A stretch of 64,000 bases of DNA, taken from contig CM055877.1 in assembly GCA_029582165.1 (NCBI GenBank), positions 6,687,855 through 6,751,854 on the forward strand, read 5' to 3'. Made by a program: the position numbers and the translations under genes. Shown here piece by piece: positions 1 to 13,039 of the stretch; position 1 is the stretch's first letter, and each line of letters begins with the position of its first letter. The notes under the pieces were generated by a model that was given only the letters and a program-made list of their open reading frames with translations, did not search any database and was not told where the DNA came from. Source of the stretch: Portulaca oleracea (Eukaryota; Streptophyta; Magnoliopsida; Caryophyllales; Portulacaceae).

Positions 1-1742
1 GAGATCTGATACAAGTCGATCGAATTGCTCTTTGATAGGCAGAAGCATCAGTAATTCATCCTCTCCTCCCTCGATTCCCAAAATGCTCAACCTCGTGCAT
101 ACTTTGTATAGTTAAGGGTTGAGAAAGGAGAATCACAGCTCTGGCATCTCTCTTTTCTGTTTCGACAAACCAACTAGTAGATCTTTGGTGGTGTGCAATT
201 GGGAGTATCTTGATCGTCATCCATGTATTCCAGGTGTGTTTGTTCCATCTCTTCTCCTCTTCTTTATGTTGTTTTGGTTGTGTTGTGCATTATTTTACTT
301 GCTGCTACTGCTGTTTGGATGGAGGTGTGGGTTATTGGACAAATCCTTATACAGATGTTTTCTCAGACTGCTGTTGTGTTCCCCTCCTGAGTTTGCATTC
401 CTCTCCTCTTCTTAAGTATCGGTTTAGTATAGGCCTAAATTATGTAGTGTCGCAAAACCCCCCTGATTATGTATGATAAATCGACCAACAAGGGTTTTAA
501 GGCTTGGTTTGGGTTGAAGACCTTAATTCTTAGCTTGGTGTGTATTAATTCTATGAGGCTTGGTTTGGTGTGTTTTTATGAAGAAAATCTGCTCCTTACC
601 GCAATCTGGAATTGGTGTCTTTCCCCCCTTTGCGACACTATAGGTGGTTTTTGTTTTGCAAAATTATTTGTTTGCACAGTTTGAGAAGGATGTGAAGCCA
701 AAATGTGAGTTACAATCAAGGAAGAGCTGGTTAAATTGTTCTGACAGAACACATTTTATGAGCATATGTATTTGTTGCAATGTAAGTTGTTGGATTCCAC
801 AGTTGGAGAATTCTATTAAGCATGAATATGGGTTAAAAGATATGAGGAATTGGTTAAATTACTCTGACAGAACACCCTCTATGAACATCTGTATTTGTTA
901 TATTGTAAGCTGTTGGAGTTCACAGTGTGAGACAGCAAACAAGCATGAATGTGGGTTAAAATCTATGATGAGTCGGCTGAATTTATCTTGCAGAACACCC
1001 CCGTTAGGAACAGCTTTACCAAAAAGAATGATGTTCTTGTCCAATGCTACAGTGGGACAGACTCGAGTTTAGTTATCTATCAACCTTACCACCCCCTTAA
1101 CTGTAAGTTGTCTAATGGTTTCAAGGGTCGGCGGCGGTTGAAATTAATAACAAGCAAGTTCGGTTCTAGATGGTGCAATGGGGTGGTGATGATCCGGTTG
1201 AACCCCCCTCTCGATATCGATGATGATTGCAAATCATGGCACAAAGACAGGCAACCTGAGACAAATCTATTCTTAGAAAACACCAATGAGCGAAGCTACT
1301 TAAGTCCTAATTTTTCGTGCTTAGCTAATTGGTATTATTACCTGAACTGCAGGGGTTATGGTATGGCAATCATACTAAAGATGGAACTGAAAGCTGAGAA
1401 ATGGAGCAAATTCAGGGAACTTTGGGGCGTTGTCAGGAAATCATGTAACATTAATCTATGTATAACGAATCAATTTTATTGGCTTTGGATGGTAATTCAA
1501 ACTGAAATAAGGTTGATGTATGTAATCAGACAATTAGTACATGAAAATCCATTGATGGCGAGAGTAAGGGTTACTTTGAAAGTACCTTACCAAGGCCTTA
1601 CAAAGACAAGCCATGCATCTGACATGGAGAGAACAAACAATAATTTGGTTGCATATGTATGTATATTGCAGATAAAAATTTGATGAAGCTCCAAGTAGGT
1701 GGGGTTAGGGCCCTGGAACTCTTCTAAATATGAACAAATAAA
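1..1742. other. Unrecognised region with a 123-bp tandem repeat
   Basis: No gene family is recognisable here. Positions about 690-1010 hold three tandem copies of a 123-bp unit; the shared core around a TTAAAT..TCTGACAGAACAC string recurs at about 729, 852 and 975. The period is divisible by three, so one plus-strand frame (644-1072) stays open across the repeats as a 41-residue repeat rich in Cys and Trp. A second open frame of 244 codons (949-1683) overlaps it in another phase. Neither shows a known domain or a convincing start context. The region directly precedes a decayed LINE ORF2, so part of it could be the 5' part of that element, but no ORF1 motif is visible. Confidence 0.4.
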
Positions 1743-3633
1743 ATGAAAATCATAGCTTGGAATGTTGGGGGTGCTAGAAGAACACAAATTCTAGGGGAAT
1801 TGAAAGCGCTTAAAAGAAACCATAAACCAGACATACTTTTTGTAATTGAAACTATGACGAATGAGGCTGATTCGCTTCGTATTATTCAACTTTTGGGCTT
1901 TGAACACTTTGATTATATTCCCCACAGAACCACTCGGGGGGAATTTGGGCGCTCTGGGTAATAATAATCTACATGCGGCAACATTAGCCAAGGAGGAGAG
2001 AGCGATTCATCTTCTCGTACATGACCCTATTAAAAATAAAAATTGTATTATTTTAGGGGTCTACGGTCCAGCTCAGACAAGGCACAAAGAGCATTTTTGG
2101 AACAGGCTTAATCTCCAAAATCAAGTTTTTGATCTACCTTGGTGTATAATTGGGGACTTAAACGAACTAGAAAAAGCAGAAGACAAGAAAGGGGGAGTAA
2201 TTTCTAACATATCTAGATTTAGTAGATTAAATGAATTTTTGATGAAGAAAAATGGAGAATCAGCTGCAGTTAATGAAAGACCATTCACTTTGAAAAAACG
2301 AGTGAAGCTAGGGGAAATGGATTTTAGAGAAATTAGATCGTGCAATTTTAAGAAACGATTTTGCAACATTGTACCCAGACACCATAACAACACATGGTTC
2401 ATTCACATTCTCTGACCATTGTCCGATTTTCCTTAGCACTCAGGAAACGGGGACGACCCCCAAGGTTTATCCTTTTCGATACCAAAATTTTTGGGGACAA
2501 TATGACCAAATGTTTGATATTACAAGAAAAAATTGGAATAAAAAGATTAAAGGAACCAAAATGTTCCAAATTGCACAAAAACTGAAAATTTTGAAAAAGG
2601 AGTTGCGCTCTTGGTCGAAACCCAATTTGGAAATTTGCATAACAAAATTGGACAGAATCGTACAAAAATTGAAGAAATCGAAACTAAACTCTTGGAACAA
2701 CCAAATAGCATCAGGTTAAACCAATGGCTAGAAAGAATGATAAAGCAAAGGGAAAAATTGCTTCTCTTTAACCAAAAATTCTGGGGAAAACTAGCAAGGA
2801 AGGACTAGTTAACCAAAGGTGATCGAAATTCGTCATACTTCCGAAGACTGGCAAATGGTCGGAAAAAGAGGCAACAAATAACAAAAATAAAAGATAACCT
2901 AGGATCATGGTTGGAAACTAGCGAGGAAATTGGTCGTAGGTTCGTTGACGATTTTAAATGTCGATTCACATCACAAAGAGGAAACCAATTGAATTTTGCA
3001 TTTGACATTCCACCTTCAATTTCAGAAAATGATAATAGTATGCTCATCGCCTTGCCAACGGAAAAGGAGATCAAACAGGCACTGTTTGAAATTAATCCGG
3101 CCAAAACCCTAGGTCCAGATGGATATGGTGCAGGGTTTTATCAAAAAGCCTAGATGGTTATTAAAGGAGATATTATAAAAGGAATCCAGGACTTTTTTGT
3201 CTCAGGAAAATTACTAAAAGAGTTCAATCACTCGTTTATTACTCTGATTCCTAAAATCGAAAATCATTCGCAAACAAGTCACTTTAGACCCATTAGCCTG
3301 TGCAACACTTTCTATAAAATAATTACGAAAATTCTTGTAAACAGGCTAAGACCTTTGCTTGGGAAAATAATTTCACTGCTTCAAAGTGCTTTTATTCCCG
3401 AACGTTCTATACATGATAGTATTTTGATAACTCATGAAATTATGCACAAATTTAAGGATACAAGGAAAAAAACGCCTTGGTTAGCACTAAAACTGGATAT
3501 GGAAAAAGCGTATGACCGTATAGAATGGGATTTTCTTCTAGCGGTCTTGAAGAAAACTGGGTTCTGCCATAAATGGATTGAACTTATAGAGCAATGTATT
3601 TCAACAAGATCACTGCGGACTCCGGATTGTTGA
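1743..3633 (+). mobile_element. Degenerate LINE (L1-type) ORF2: endonuclease and partial reverse transcriptase
   Basis: This is a non-LTR retrotransposon ORF2 broken by frameshifts and stops. The apurinic-type endonuclease begins at 1743 with MKIIAWNVGG, moves to another frame at about 1930 (the ERAIHLLVHDP and CIILGVYGPAQTR stretch, then WCIIGDLNE) and to a third at about 2369 (GSFTFSDHCPI, the usual SDHxP end of the domain). The reverse transcriptase starts at about 3040; TLGPDGYGAGFYQ is interrupted by a stop at 3151-3153, then come LIPKIENHSQTSHFRPISLCN, QSAFIPERSIHDSILI and the motif A stretch LKLDMEKAYDRIEW near 3495-3530. Homology stops shortly after 3600, so the YADD palm motif, the C-terminal zf-RVT and the 3' end are missing. 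The copy cannot be functional. Confidence 0.9.
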
Positions 3634-4689
3634 ACTCTAAGAATGGTTGAGTGAATCCATGAAAGGAATGGAGATGGTTACATTTGAGGCATGACAAAAT
3701 CTAGAAGATACCGTCAAATTTATTAGAAAAGGGAAATTCTAAATCCACTGATGACTTACAGACGAGGCCCCCTCCTCCATGGCAAACCTACGATGGAGTA
3801 AAAGGTGATCCTCATTTTCATAGTCATTTGAAGCTAGGGGGCAACTAGCATCCACGGCAATACAATGCCTAAGATCCTGTTTTTTAGAATGGTAAGTTAA
3901 GTTTATCTTTTCCTTTCTTTATCTTATTTTACCTTATCCAAATCACTAAAAAAATATACAAACCAATGTAATTTTATGTTCTCCAAAAGGTTTAGAATTT
4001 AACAATAAAATATATTTACTCCACCATCAACTTAGAATGATAAGTTAAGTTTATCATTTTTTTCCTTACCTTATCTTACCTTACCCAAATCACTAAAAAA
4101 AACACACAAACCAATGTCATTTACATTCAACAATAACATACATTTACTCTACCACTAACTTACCTAGCACTAATTATTTCCTGACCTTTCTTTTTCTTAT
4201 TAACCTTACTTTACTTAATTACCTAAACTTAATCGTCCTACTTTAAAAAAAAAAAAAATAGGGCCTAATAAGATTGTAGTAAAGTGAAGTGTTTGTGTCA
4301 GAGTTGTCAAATGAAAAGTTTAAGTTTAGGTTGGATACCATTTCCTCCACTGGAAGGGCCCCAACAAACAGAGCCCCCGAGATTATTAAAAGGAATAGGA
4401 GGACTCAAAAGACGACACACAAAATCTTTTTTCATATAAGTTGATAATCATTGAGTATCCAAACTCTTTGCTAGAAGAATGAAGTCAACTACGTGTAGGT
4501 CCAAGTTAACAAAATCCAGATTTTTTTTTTTCTTTGCAACAGAGATAGACAAACAGAAAGTTAACACATTTAATAAGGCATAGACTAAAGTTGAGTTTTT
4601 GAATGCTGGAGCCTGATTGGATATTGAAGATAAGGCATCCTTAGCCTTCCTACATGCATTCCTACATGCACTCATCTGGCTACGCCACC
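3634..4689. repeat. AT-rich intergenic DNA with a 148-bp tandem duplication
   Basis: No coding potential was recognised. Two diverged direct copies of a unit beginning AGAATGRTAAGTTAAGTTTATC start at about 3886 and 4034 (period 148). Both contain CCTTACCTTATC-like strings, an AATCACTAAAAAAA tract and a CATTTACT..CCAC tract. A poly-A run closes the block near 4247-4258. The same TAAGGTAAGGTAAAT vocabulary reappears near 15530-15840 and inside the OEP16 gene at 60.4-61.1 kb. Confidence 0.45.
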
Positions 4690-5336
4690 TAGGGCTGACA
4701 ATGGGCCAAGCCGGTTCGTGAGCCCTCGCGAGGTAGCTCGGTTGGAAGGTTGACAAGCTCGGCTCAAAATAGGCTCAAGTTAGTTCATGCTCAAGCTCAT
4801 CACACAAGCGAGTCAAGCCGAGCCCATGGAAACTCGGATTGTGAAGCTTGTAAAGCTCGTGATAATGGAAAATTTAATGACATATGTTATCTATGACGAT
4901 ACAATTTCAATAATTACATTATTTCATTCACGTAAATTGGAACTTATACTTTTGACATATTATTTCTTTATGTGGTGTGAATCCACAATCTTAAATTATT
5001 TTTATTATAGCCGTAAAATTACTTTAGTTTTCATGCTTTAAGTGTTCTTTTGATTTAATTAATTTTCAATCTTTTTGTCATTATTCGATTTTTTTAAAAA
5101 TGCTATTTTTTATTATTTTTTATTTTAAGAATTACACTCTATTTGATCACTTTGTAGGATGACAAAATAAGTAGCAATGAAAAGGTATGAGCTCGTTAAA
5201 GCTCGTGACTCATGAGGGCTCGCGAGCTTTAATGAGTCAAACCAGCTCGTGAGCCTAACCGAGCCTATGATATAGCTCACGAGTCGAGCCTCGAACCTCC
5301 CAAGCTCAGGCTCGGCTAGGCTCAGTGCCAGCCCTG
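4690..5336. mobile_element. hAT-like non-autonomous TIR element
   Basis: The ends are inverted and related: TAGGGCTGACAATGGGCC at the left and, read on the other strand, CAGGGCTGGCACTGAGCC at the right, with further subterminal GAGCTCG/CGAGCC-rich sequence on both sides. The 8 bases outside each end (positions 4682-4689 and 5337-5344) match at 6 of 8, consistent with an eroded 8-bp hAT target duplication. The interior is AT-rich and carries no transposase. The TIR style (CAGGGCTGGCA) is the one known from plant hAT MITEs; the family assignment is inference from that and from the duplication length. Confidence 0.65.
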
Positions 5337-5534
5337 TCGCTACCCTTGAGCCGCCCTGCTTGTTGGCTGATAGCTTTCGTGCACCAGCGAGGGGGCTGGC
5401 ACTCCATACAAATCGGAAATCCAGATTTTGGATATTGTTAAGGGTTAGAAGGTTTACATTTGTGCACTAATTATCTTTTCTCTATTTCTCACATGCCATA
5501 TCAAACCCCTAACAAAGAGTGCAATTTATTAGGT

Positions 5535-5860
5535 ACACCCAGAGCACGTACTCTAGATAATATGATTATTCACCCACATATATTAAATTTTTAATTATTC
5601 ACTTGTAAATATCTGAAGCACATGCTCCAAGTACATGCAATATATATTGCAAAAAGAGGCCTAGTTTAAAGTATAAAACACCAAATCCGCAATATATATA
5701 TATATTATATGTACTCGGAGCATGTGCTTCAAATATTTGCGGGTGAACAATTATAATAATTAAAGTGAACCATTTAAATAAAGAAAATGAACAATCTAAC
5801 ATATATGGGTGAACAATCGTAGAATTTGGAGCACATGCTCCAAGTACACTAATAAATATA
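5535..5860. mobile_element. MITE-like inverted repeat with GAGCAYRTGCTC boxes
   Basis: The palindromic word GAGCACATGCTCC/GGAGCATGTGCTTC occurs repeatedly (about 5620, 5725, 5830) with the phrase GGGTGAACAATYRTA. A large part folds on itself, including the GCAATATATATTGC stretch. Related sequence recurs at 33310-33425 and 44140-44310, which makes it a dispersed small repeat rather than a gene element. No target duplication could be fixed. Confidence 0.5.
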
Positions 5861-6657
5861 CCAAGTTCGGGCATCAGCCTACTTAGCTTTACTCACAAAG
5901 GAAATTGTATTCGAGAGATACATATTTTGAGATCCAACATGTGAGTCAATCTATAGGTATATTCATCTTTTTTTAACACATTGAGTTTTCCTTTCTTTGT
6001 TTTGTTATGAAGAGTATAAGCACACCAGTCACCTCCCCATAACATAATCATTAGTCAATTTTACAGACCAAAAATAAAGAACAAAAAACAAGCTGTCCAC
6101 AACAAAACATCTAGCCATCAACTATTAACCTCACAATTTCTACACACAGGAAACTTTTCCACAATTCAATAAGATTTGAACCCAAGCTTGAAAGACAGCG
6201 GTAATAAACTATATTGCCACTTCCGGTGCATTGTATTCCCACTTCCATCATGAAATAAAAAAATTAATCGCGCAACAAGCCAGCAACACACGGGTATTTA
6301 CTAGTTACAAAACAGTTACTCCGACTAATCTCCCATTTCTACCATCTTTGAAAATGACTGATAGCAGTACTACATTAACATATCATTAACATAAAAAATA
6401 CTGCCTGAACAATTTCCCATTGCCCTGGTGGTAAAGTCTGCAACCATATACTCTTTACTGTGATTTCCCTCAGCATCACTATATCCCACTCCAACCTCCA
6501 CAAAACAACCCGAGGGGAGAGTAAAACAAAGCTAACTAACACCGGCATTCGATCGACGATCGACAGTTCCATTGGAACCCCGACTGTCAGACCAAATGAG
6601 TAGCAAAAATAAGTGGATTTGCAACGGGAGAGTCACAAATAATAAGATGAGATGAGA
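5861..6657. other. 3' flank of the TMEM135-like gene
   Basis: This stretch lies downstream of the stop codon of the minus-strand gene at 6658. It has no open frame of note. The part nearest the gene should hold its 3' UTR and poly(A) signal; the rest is AT-rich intergenic DNA. No other feature was recognised. Confidence 0.4.
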
Positions 6658-9600
6658 TTAGAGGCCCTGTACTGATTCTAGATTGTATTTCTCAGAAGCT
6701 TCTGCGGAACTGGTTTCTTCGGTTGCCTGTGATTTTGGCTTTTCCATGACGTCGATGGTCTGAAGGTAAGCGTAGGAAGCAGTGTGCTTCAGAGATGGGC
6801 TTGTGCTTGGATTGCTTATTCGGCTGGCAAGGAAACGGCGAATTAGGCCTCTTAAGAATGGAGCCATTGTGTCTGGCTCGTGTTCTAGATAATACATGAT
6901 CCCACCCATACACGCACAAAATAATGCCACCTGTATAATTGAAGATGTATCGCATTAGTAAAGCATGGGCAACTGGTCTTAATCACATCACAAATTTCAA
7001 ACAGACAAAAGTATTTGCTGGTTCTTCCATAGTTAAGATTCTTGTTATATTTTAAGAATTGAGACTTGTGTTCTTTTCAATAGTATGTGAATGTTGACTA
7101 AAAATAAAGTATTGGTAAGTTTAGTAGCACTTGGAAAGTTGAGTGAAGGAAATATGAGAGCAATGGGTAAAGTTGGGTTGGGTTGGGTTGGGTTGGGTTG
7201 GGTAGAAGGGCATTAACCCCTTATAGAAAACGCCCGAAATGAGCAACAGTAAAACTTTATCGAAAAGCAAATGAAAAACTTCTAGCAGGCCATCAAATAC
7301 CCCCCAAAAAGTCACCTAAGAGTTAGGATGGCTACCACATAAACAGCATGAAAACAAGTACGGGAAACGTAAAAGAGGCTAGCCCTCAGGTAAAGTGATT
7401 TATCCACATTCAGAGCTGCCGAGACTCCAGGAAAACTCCAGTTTCAGTCACCACAAGAGCAAAACAATGAGGAAAGTACAACCCCCCGAAGGAATGGGCA
7501 CAGCCGTAGTTTCAACCCAAAACAAGGGCAATCTGAACCCCCGCCTTGTGGGTAAAGCTTACTCTACAATCCAACTCCAAATGACAAGGTATGTATAAAC
7601 CCCCCAGGGATCATCTTGGGACAGCCCAACAATTGTCACAAGGTACTTTAAATCATGGACAACTTGGCACACAAAGTAGGAGTGGAGAAAAGAAAGCGGA
7701 AGGAATCAGATATTAGAATTACCTCAGCATTCTTAATGTTTGGGAGTATATGGCGGTTCACAAGAATGTACCATAAAGAATCTCCAGCACGCGGAAGAAC
7801 ATATAAAGCAAGTTCACTCCGCCTGCTTTTCTTTTCTAATAGAACAGAAAGCGCAGCCATTCCACCAGAAATCCAATATACAAGCTTGTGGTCTTTTGAT
7901 GCCACTTTTCTATGCAAACAAATGACAGCCTGCAATATCAAAGGACAATCGGAGTATAGAGCAAGAAGAGGATATAAAGAGTTTTCTTTTTAAAAAATAG
8001 GCTATTTCCAGTCATTGGCAGAAACAGCTACCTGAAATATTCCAACAAATGCGGACAAGAAAGCAGTTGAACGGACAGAACCTTTCAAAGCATGCCAACA
8101 AGTTCGAGCTGGCATATCCATGAACTGCACCAAAAGAAAGAAATGTGCCTCAGGGAACAATATCATAGCCCAACAATAATCAAGACTATCAAGTGGCTGA
8201 AGTATGTTTATTTGTTTTCCCCAGCGGCCTCCAATGACTATATCAATATGTTGTATGATGTCCTGAGACAGCCTAAAGCTAGAGGAGACTCAAAGTCAAT
8301 GATGTTCATCCCATGGGTGATAGAAATTACAAACATGCCTGCTAGAGTCACGCTAACTAGTATTTGTTTAAAACACATCCCACCTGTGGCCTGATAAATC
8401 AACAGAGCATTCCTTGAAGAGAAGAAATAAATGACACACTTGCTACCTTCAGCATGTGTACATTCATATAACAGGACATATGAGCAACTCTCGAGCCTAA
8501 TGCTTTTTAACTCAAGAAAAAGCAATACAGACGACTGAAAACCTAATAGCTTGATGATTGCTAAATAATGCTTCCCCCAATTATCATTGAAGCACCCAGC
8601 AAAAGGGGGGAAAGGCACCCCCAATGACCTGATTTCTCAACGTTACTGCCATAGAGTACGATACCAAACCCACAAGAATTATTCTGACACTCATCCGATT
8701 CTACTATGATTAAATAAGCAGAGTTAAAAAGCTCACATCTAAAGATTACAGCCCAAGCAAATATTGCCAAAGATATTGTAACAAGGCACAACCTCATTTC
8801 ATTCAATTCGAGATTGCTATGCAACTATAGATAAGAAGACAGGTAGTTAATGATGGCTTTACCTTTTGTAGATGTAGTACCACGAAAGGCACAAATGTCA
8901 ATGAGAAGTAAAGGGGAAAAGTTTTCCTGAAAGTAGCTGATGCTGCATTCACGTTGTGCGCTAGGCATGACTGGGAAGTTGGATGAATAACAGAACAGGG
9001 AATTATGGAGGGGAACTCTTTCAAGGGCATCGTATTCACGATTCCCTTACTCGACAAATATGCTGACAATGAAGCCACGTCCACTGGGCTACCTCTACAG
9101 CAGTCTCTGACAGCCTTGTATACAGGTTTTGCCACTGGGCCTGTCTTCTGAATGAAATCTTGATATGATTTTGGTAAGCTCTCAGGCCGCATTATGAATG
9201 AATACATGACCTGAATAGAGTACTTAACGTTAGATAAATATGGAGACATATTCTTTGCAACACAAAAACACCAACTATGCAGTGTGCATTCAAAAGTAGC
9301 ACCATAACTTTTACCAGATGAATTGCCTAATCAAATTTTGTCATTGGGTACTACAAAAACAACTAAAACATTTACATAAGAGCTAAAGATATGTTCAGAG
9401 GTCACAAACTCCTACGATACATTACAACAAAAAATCCAATCTTGATAGCTACCAAGTCATATACTTATCAAAAACAAATAAATCGCCTTTCTTATCCCCC
9501 AGTGCAGTTTTGCTCCATGCATTTGAGTAAATACAGCAAGAATGAATGGGCAAATCAGAGAGTTGAGTTAAATAAAGTATTTGCAAGCAACCTTTAAAGT

Positions 9601-12600
9601 GAGTCAAATTTGTCACTTAAGTTCGAAACATCGTCAAAAATGCCACCAAATTAGGTTTTGACCTGTTGTAACATGTAAAAGATATTTTTCAAATTGTTCC
9701 TTATTTTTTGTTCGTCATAACTCACAACGATCAGAATTTTTTTATTAAATAAACCCTAATTTCTTAATCAAAAGTACCTTCTCATTGAATAGGAACTCAA
9801 TTTAGGTGGCATGATTGATTAGGGATTAGGGTTTCCCTTTTTTTATTCCCGACAGTCACGAGTCGAACAAAAAATAACGAAAATTTGAAGAAAAATAGGT
9901 TTTACGTGCTACGGCAAGTCAAAAACCTTGATTTGGTGGCATGTTTTACAACATTCCAAACGTAAGTAGCATTTTTCACAACTTTATAAACTTAAGTAGC
10001 ATATTTTCCTCACTTAAGAGACGGTGGTCAAATTGACAAAATTTTAGAGTTATATCAACATGACACAAGTTCGTTTAACTCTTAGAGAGTTGGATGATGA
10101 AAGTGACATTGTAAAATACCACAAACCATCAGTAAGAAAGAAACAAACAAGCAACAAAATTTACACAACAAACCCACACTTACTACAGCAAAAGTTATAC
10201 AAGCGCATGACGTTAAAAAGCAAAATAAGTAAATAAACAAGAAATGAAGCAACTTAAACATAGTGTACCTGTGCAGATGATAAAGCAAAAAGTAAGGAAT
10301 CCCCATGTCTCCAGTGACTTCCCCACAGATGAAATTTGTTCTTGGACTTGGCTGAATTATAGGTACACTGACAAACAGACGAATTTTCCAAGGTGGAAAG
10401 ACAGACTTCTATTATTATTCAACATAACAAAACTGAAAAGGTAATTAAAATGGGAACAAGAACGTCCTCTACATTCACTAACAAGTACTAATGTGTGCTG
10501 AGGTACCTGAGCAACCCTAGCCAACAGATATAAAGCAAGAGTACGCCTCCGGCTGGGATCATCTAACGCTAATATTGACAAGCCTGCAACAGACCCGGCA
10601 AAGATTCTGCTCCATCATCACCTTTAACAAAGTCAACACTATGAAATGTATATTGGTTTCAGATAACCTAACAAGCATATACATGAAATATCAATCACAC
10701 AAGATTTGGCACCAGGAACTCACGCATTAAAAGGAGTCTCCTTTTTCCTCAGCTTTCTCAATAAGCATCTCAGAGCATGATATGATCCTGTGAAACCACC
10801 AAAAAGCAAGCCAATACGACATGCCTCCTCTCTGACTATCAGATCTGTCTCTGATACAAGTTGCTGTCAAAGAAAATAAACCAACGCCAAGATTTAAATT
10901 CAGAGAAAAGCAATGGTCTACGTCTACTTCTATATGAAGAGGCCATGGCCCCATAGCAGAAAATGGAAGGGTCCACCCGGCCTATTTTTGTAGTCAGACA
11001 GACTATTTCCTAACAAAATGTATCAACTGCCCTACGGCCAACTAGTTCACAAAAGGCAGCCTACTCAGCAGTCATCTAATGCAATCGTCCTAAGATGGAA
11101 AAGGGATCAAACACACGCCACAAGCTCAAATCTCATCAATGTCTAGACCTAACAACCTTTCGCTCCTTATTGTCTAGTCAAGACCTTCTGCAAGGATTTC
11201 TCTATTCCTACCTGAAAATATATGTCTGTGACATGTCAGTATGAACTTACGCATACATTGATACTTACTTATACAGGTCTACAAATACTTAAACAGATAA
11301 TACAAACAGAGGAGCATGGACATAGATGTTTATCGAACCACAAGTAAACACACATTGGTATATGGGCATGTACATGTTATAAGTACAAATATATGTAATA
11401 TGTGTATATTTGTGCCCATTTGTGTACACAATAAACACTGATTGAAGTCCCTTGCAAGTTCTCACTTCTCAGTGTAGAAAAGGCAGAGGTCAGCAAACAG
11501 GAATTCGAAAATGTGCCTCGAGAAAACTGAGAGACAAAGATACATGTTATTGGACATCTGCTTACGTACACTGGCACACACCAATGTACTCCTGTATGAA
11601 TTATGAGAGTCTAATACACATTCTCATGACGTAAAGTACCCTGTATGAGGGGTGTCAGGACCACGTCTCATAAGTTGACTCTACAATGTAAAGTTATCCT
11701 AAGGCAAGCGATAGCCTTTGGGTGCAACTCATTTCAAACACAATCTCTACACTTCAAACATATAAATGACGACAGATACCCACATGATCTCATAGGATGC
11801 CAAGAACTGGTCTGCTCAGCTGAGCATGCACACAAGCTCCCCTATAAGGCACAAACACTACAGCTCAGACACTACTATGACAAGCTCTTGTCAGCTCCCC
11901 TTACAATTAATGTCTACACTCTTCTGTTACATTTTAGAATTCGAAGGAATTACTCTCACATTTCCGAGACCCGTAAGGAGGTCCCAAACACCTAGAGCTT
12001 CAATCATACAATTACACATACAACGCAAGACAAGGTTTCACAATATTTTCCTTTTTCTGGCAACTCTAACACAAACTTCTAAAAGAAAGAACGCCAAATT
12101 GCCACCCCTAGGTCTCAACTCTCAACAAATGCTTTGTTGACTATTCAGTTTTCTATGCAAATAGACAAAATTTATCTCAACAATGACTTTTTTGTTTCCT
12201 ATGCAACTAGACAAAAAATTATCCAACTACAACAATCAACCGAGCTTTTACTCGTTTCAGTAGTACCTAAGATTGCAAATGAAATTGATTCGTTGCAATC
12301 ATTTGATCTATCAAATCACATTCAAAAACTGGAATGCATCAAAATACTAACAGCTAACAAACTCTGATTAAAGTATTAAACGAACAAAATAACGCAAGCA
12401 TTCGAACGCAAGTGATTACCCCCTGAAATTCAGCAAACCAGTATTATCAATCAAAGACGAAGAAAATCATCGGATTCTCCTCCACATTCAAACAGTGCAA
12501 TTTCACAAAGTCAGCTCAATATACACAAATACTGCATAATTCAACGATTATATTTCTGAGTGAAGAAATCGGACCTTAAGATCAAGGAGCGACGAGTATG

Positions 12601-12925
12601 ACTTTCCACGCGCGAGCTTGAACGCCCTCAACAGTATGCCGATCCCGACTCGGACGCCATAGGAGAGGAGGAAGCTCTGGCAGAGGTTTCCGATGGCATG
12701 AGCGACGCAGGAATCGTCTGGATGATCGCACGGCGGCGATTCCGAGACACGCGCCGCCGCACGACGCTGCTGCCGGCGTTGGAGCTCCTCGATCGCCTCC
12801 TTCAGCCGCTGCTCGGCCTCCCGGAGACGGAGCTCGGCGGCGCTATCGGAGGCGTCGTGGATCACCTCCGGTAGGGTTTGGGCCGACGACGACGGCGAAG
12901 ATGGCGAAGATGGCGGCGACGGCAT
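6658..12925 (-). CDS. TMEM135-like / Tim17-Tim22-Tim23-superfamily membrane protein
   Basis: Eight coding exons on the minus strand join in frame: 12925-12575, 10863-10724, 10606-10507, 10367-10269, 9210-8863, 8124-8032, 7929-7723 and 6930-6658. All introns are GT-AG. The product is 536 aa. Residues 1-20 are Ser/Pro-rich, about 30-57 form a Glu/Arg-rich coiled coil (LREAEQRLKEAIEELQRRQ), and from about 66 the TMEM135 N-terminal pattern begins (CDHPDDSC, then SFLLSYGVRVGIGILLRAF). The middle carries FGGFTGSYHALRCLLR and GSVAGLSILALDDPSRRRT. Residues about 347-480 hold Gly-rich membrane segments (STAFLSAFVGIFQ, YWISGGMAALSVLLE, ALFCACMGGIMYYLEHEP). In plants this family is usually annotated as Tim17/22/23-like and the animal relative acts in mitochondria and peroxisomes; the exact role here is unknown. 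The ATG at 12925 was preferred over an upstream in-frame ATG at 13033 because the 36 extra residues are unlike the family. The closest Arabidopsis match from memory is the product of AT5G51150. Confidence 0.92.
7172..7202. repeat. TTGGG pentanucleotide microsatellite
   Basis: About six units of GTTGG lie in the last intron of the TMEM135-like gene. The unit differs from the plant telomere repeat TTTAGGG, so it is a simple repeat and not an interstitial telomere. Confidence 0.85.
9600..10045. mobile_element. MITE-like inverted repeat in an intron
   Basis: In intron 4 of the TMEM135-like gene, the left end GTCAAATTTGTCACTTAAG matches, inverted, the right end CTTAAGAGACGGTGGTCAAATTGAC. Several inner words also pair (TTTTTTGTTCG with CGAACAAAAAA, ACCCTAATT with GGGATTAGGGT). 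It has no coding content. The boundaries are approximate and no target duplication was fixed. Confidence 0.5.
10864..12574. other. Intron 1 of the TMEM135-like gene
   Basis: This is the largest intron of the gene at 1711 bp, bounded by a GT donor at 12574 and a CAG acceptor at 10864 on the minus strand. Several plus-strand open frames of 60-116 codons are present but show no family resemblance. No transposon was recognised in it. Confidence 0.6.
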
Positions 12926-13039
12926 GGTCGGAGGAGGATAGAGAGAGAAAGCGCAAATGAAGATAGGAGAGAGAAGGAAATAGGGAAATGATTTCGGATT
13001 GAGACTTTCTTTCACTCTACATAACCATGGCACTGCACT

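Noticed and set aside
949..1683. 244-codon ORF as a LINE ORF1 or host gene
   Set aside because: No ORF1 zinc knuckle or RNA-binding motif and no other domain visible; it overlaps a second frame built on tandem repeats.
7172..7202. Interstitial telomere repeat
   Set aside because: The unit is TTGGG, not the plant telomere unit TTTAGGG.
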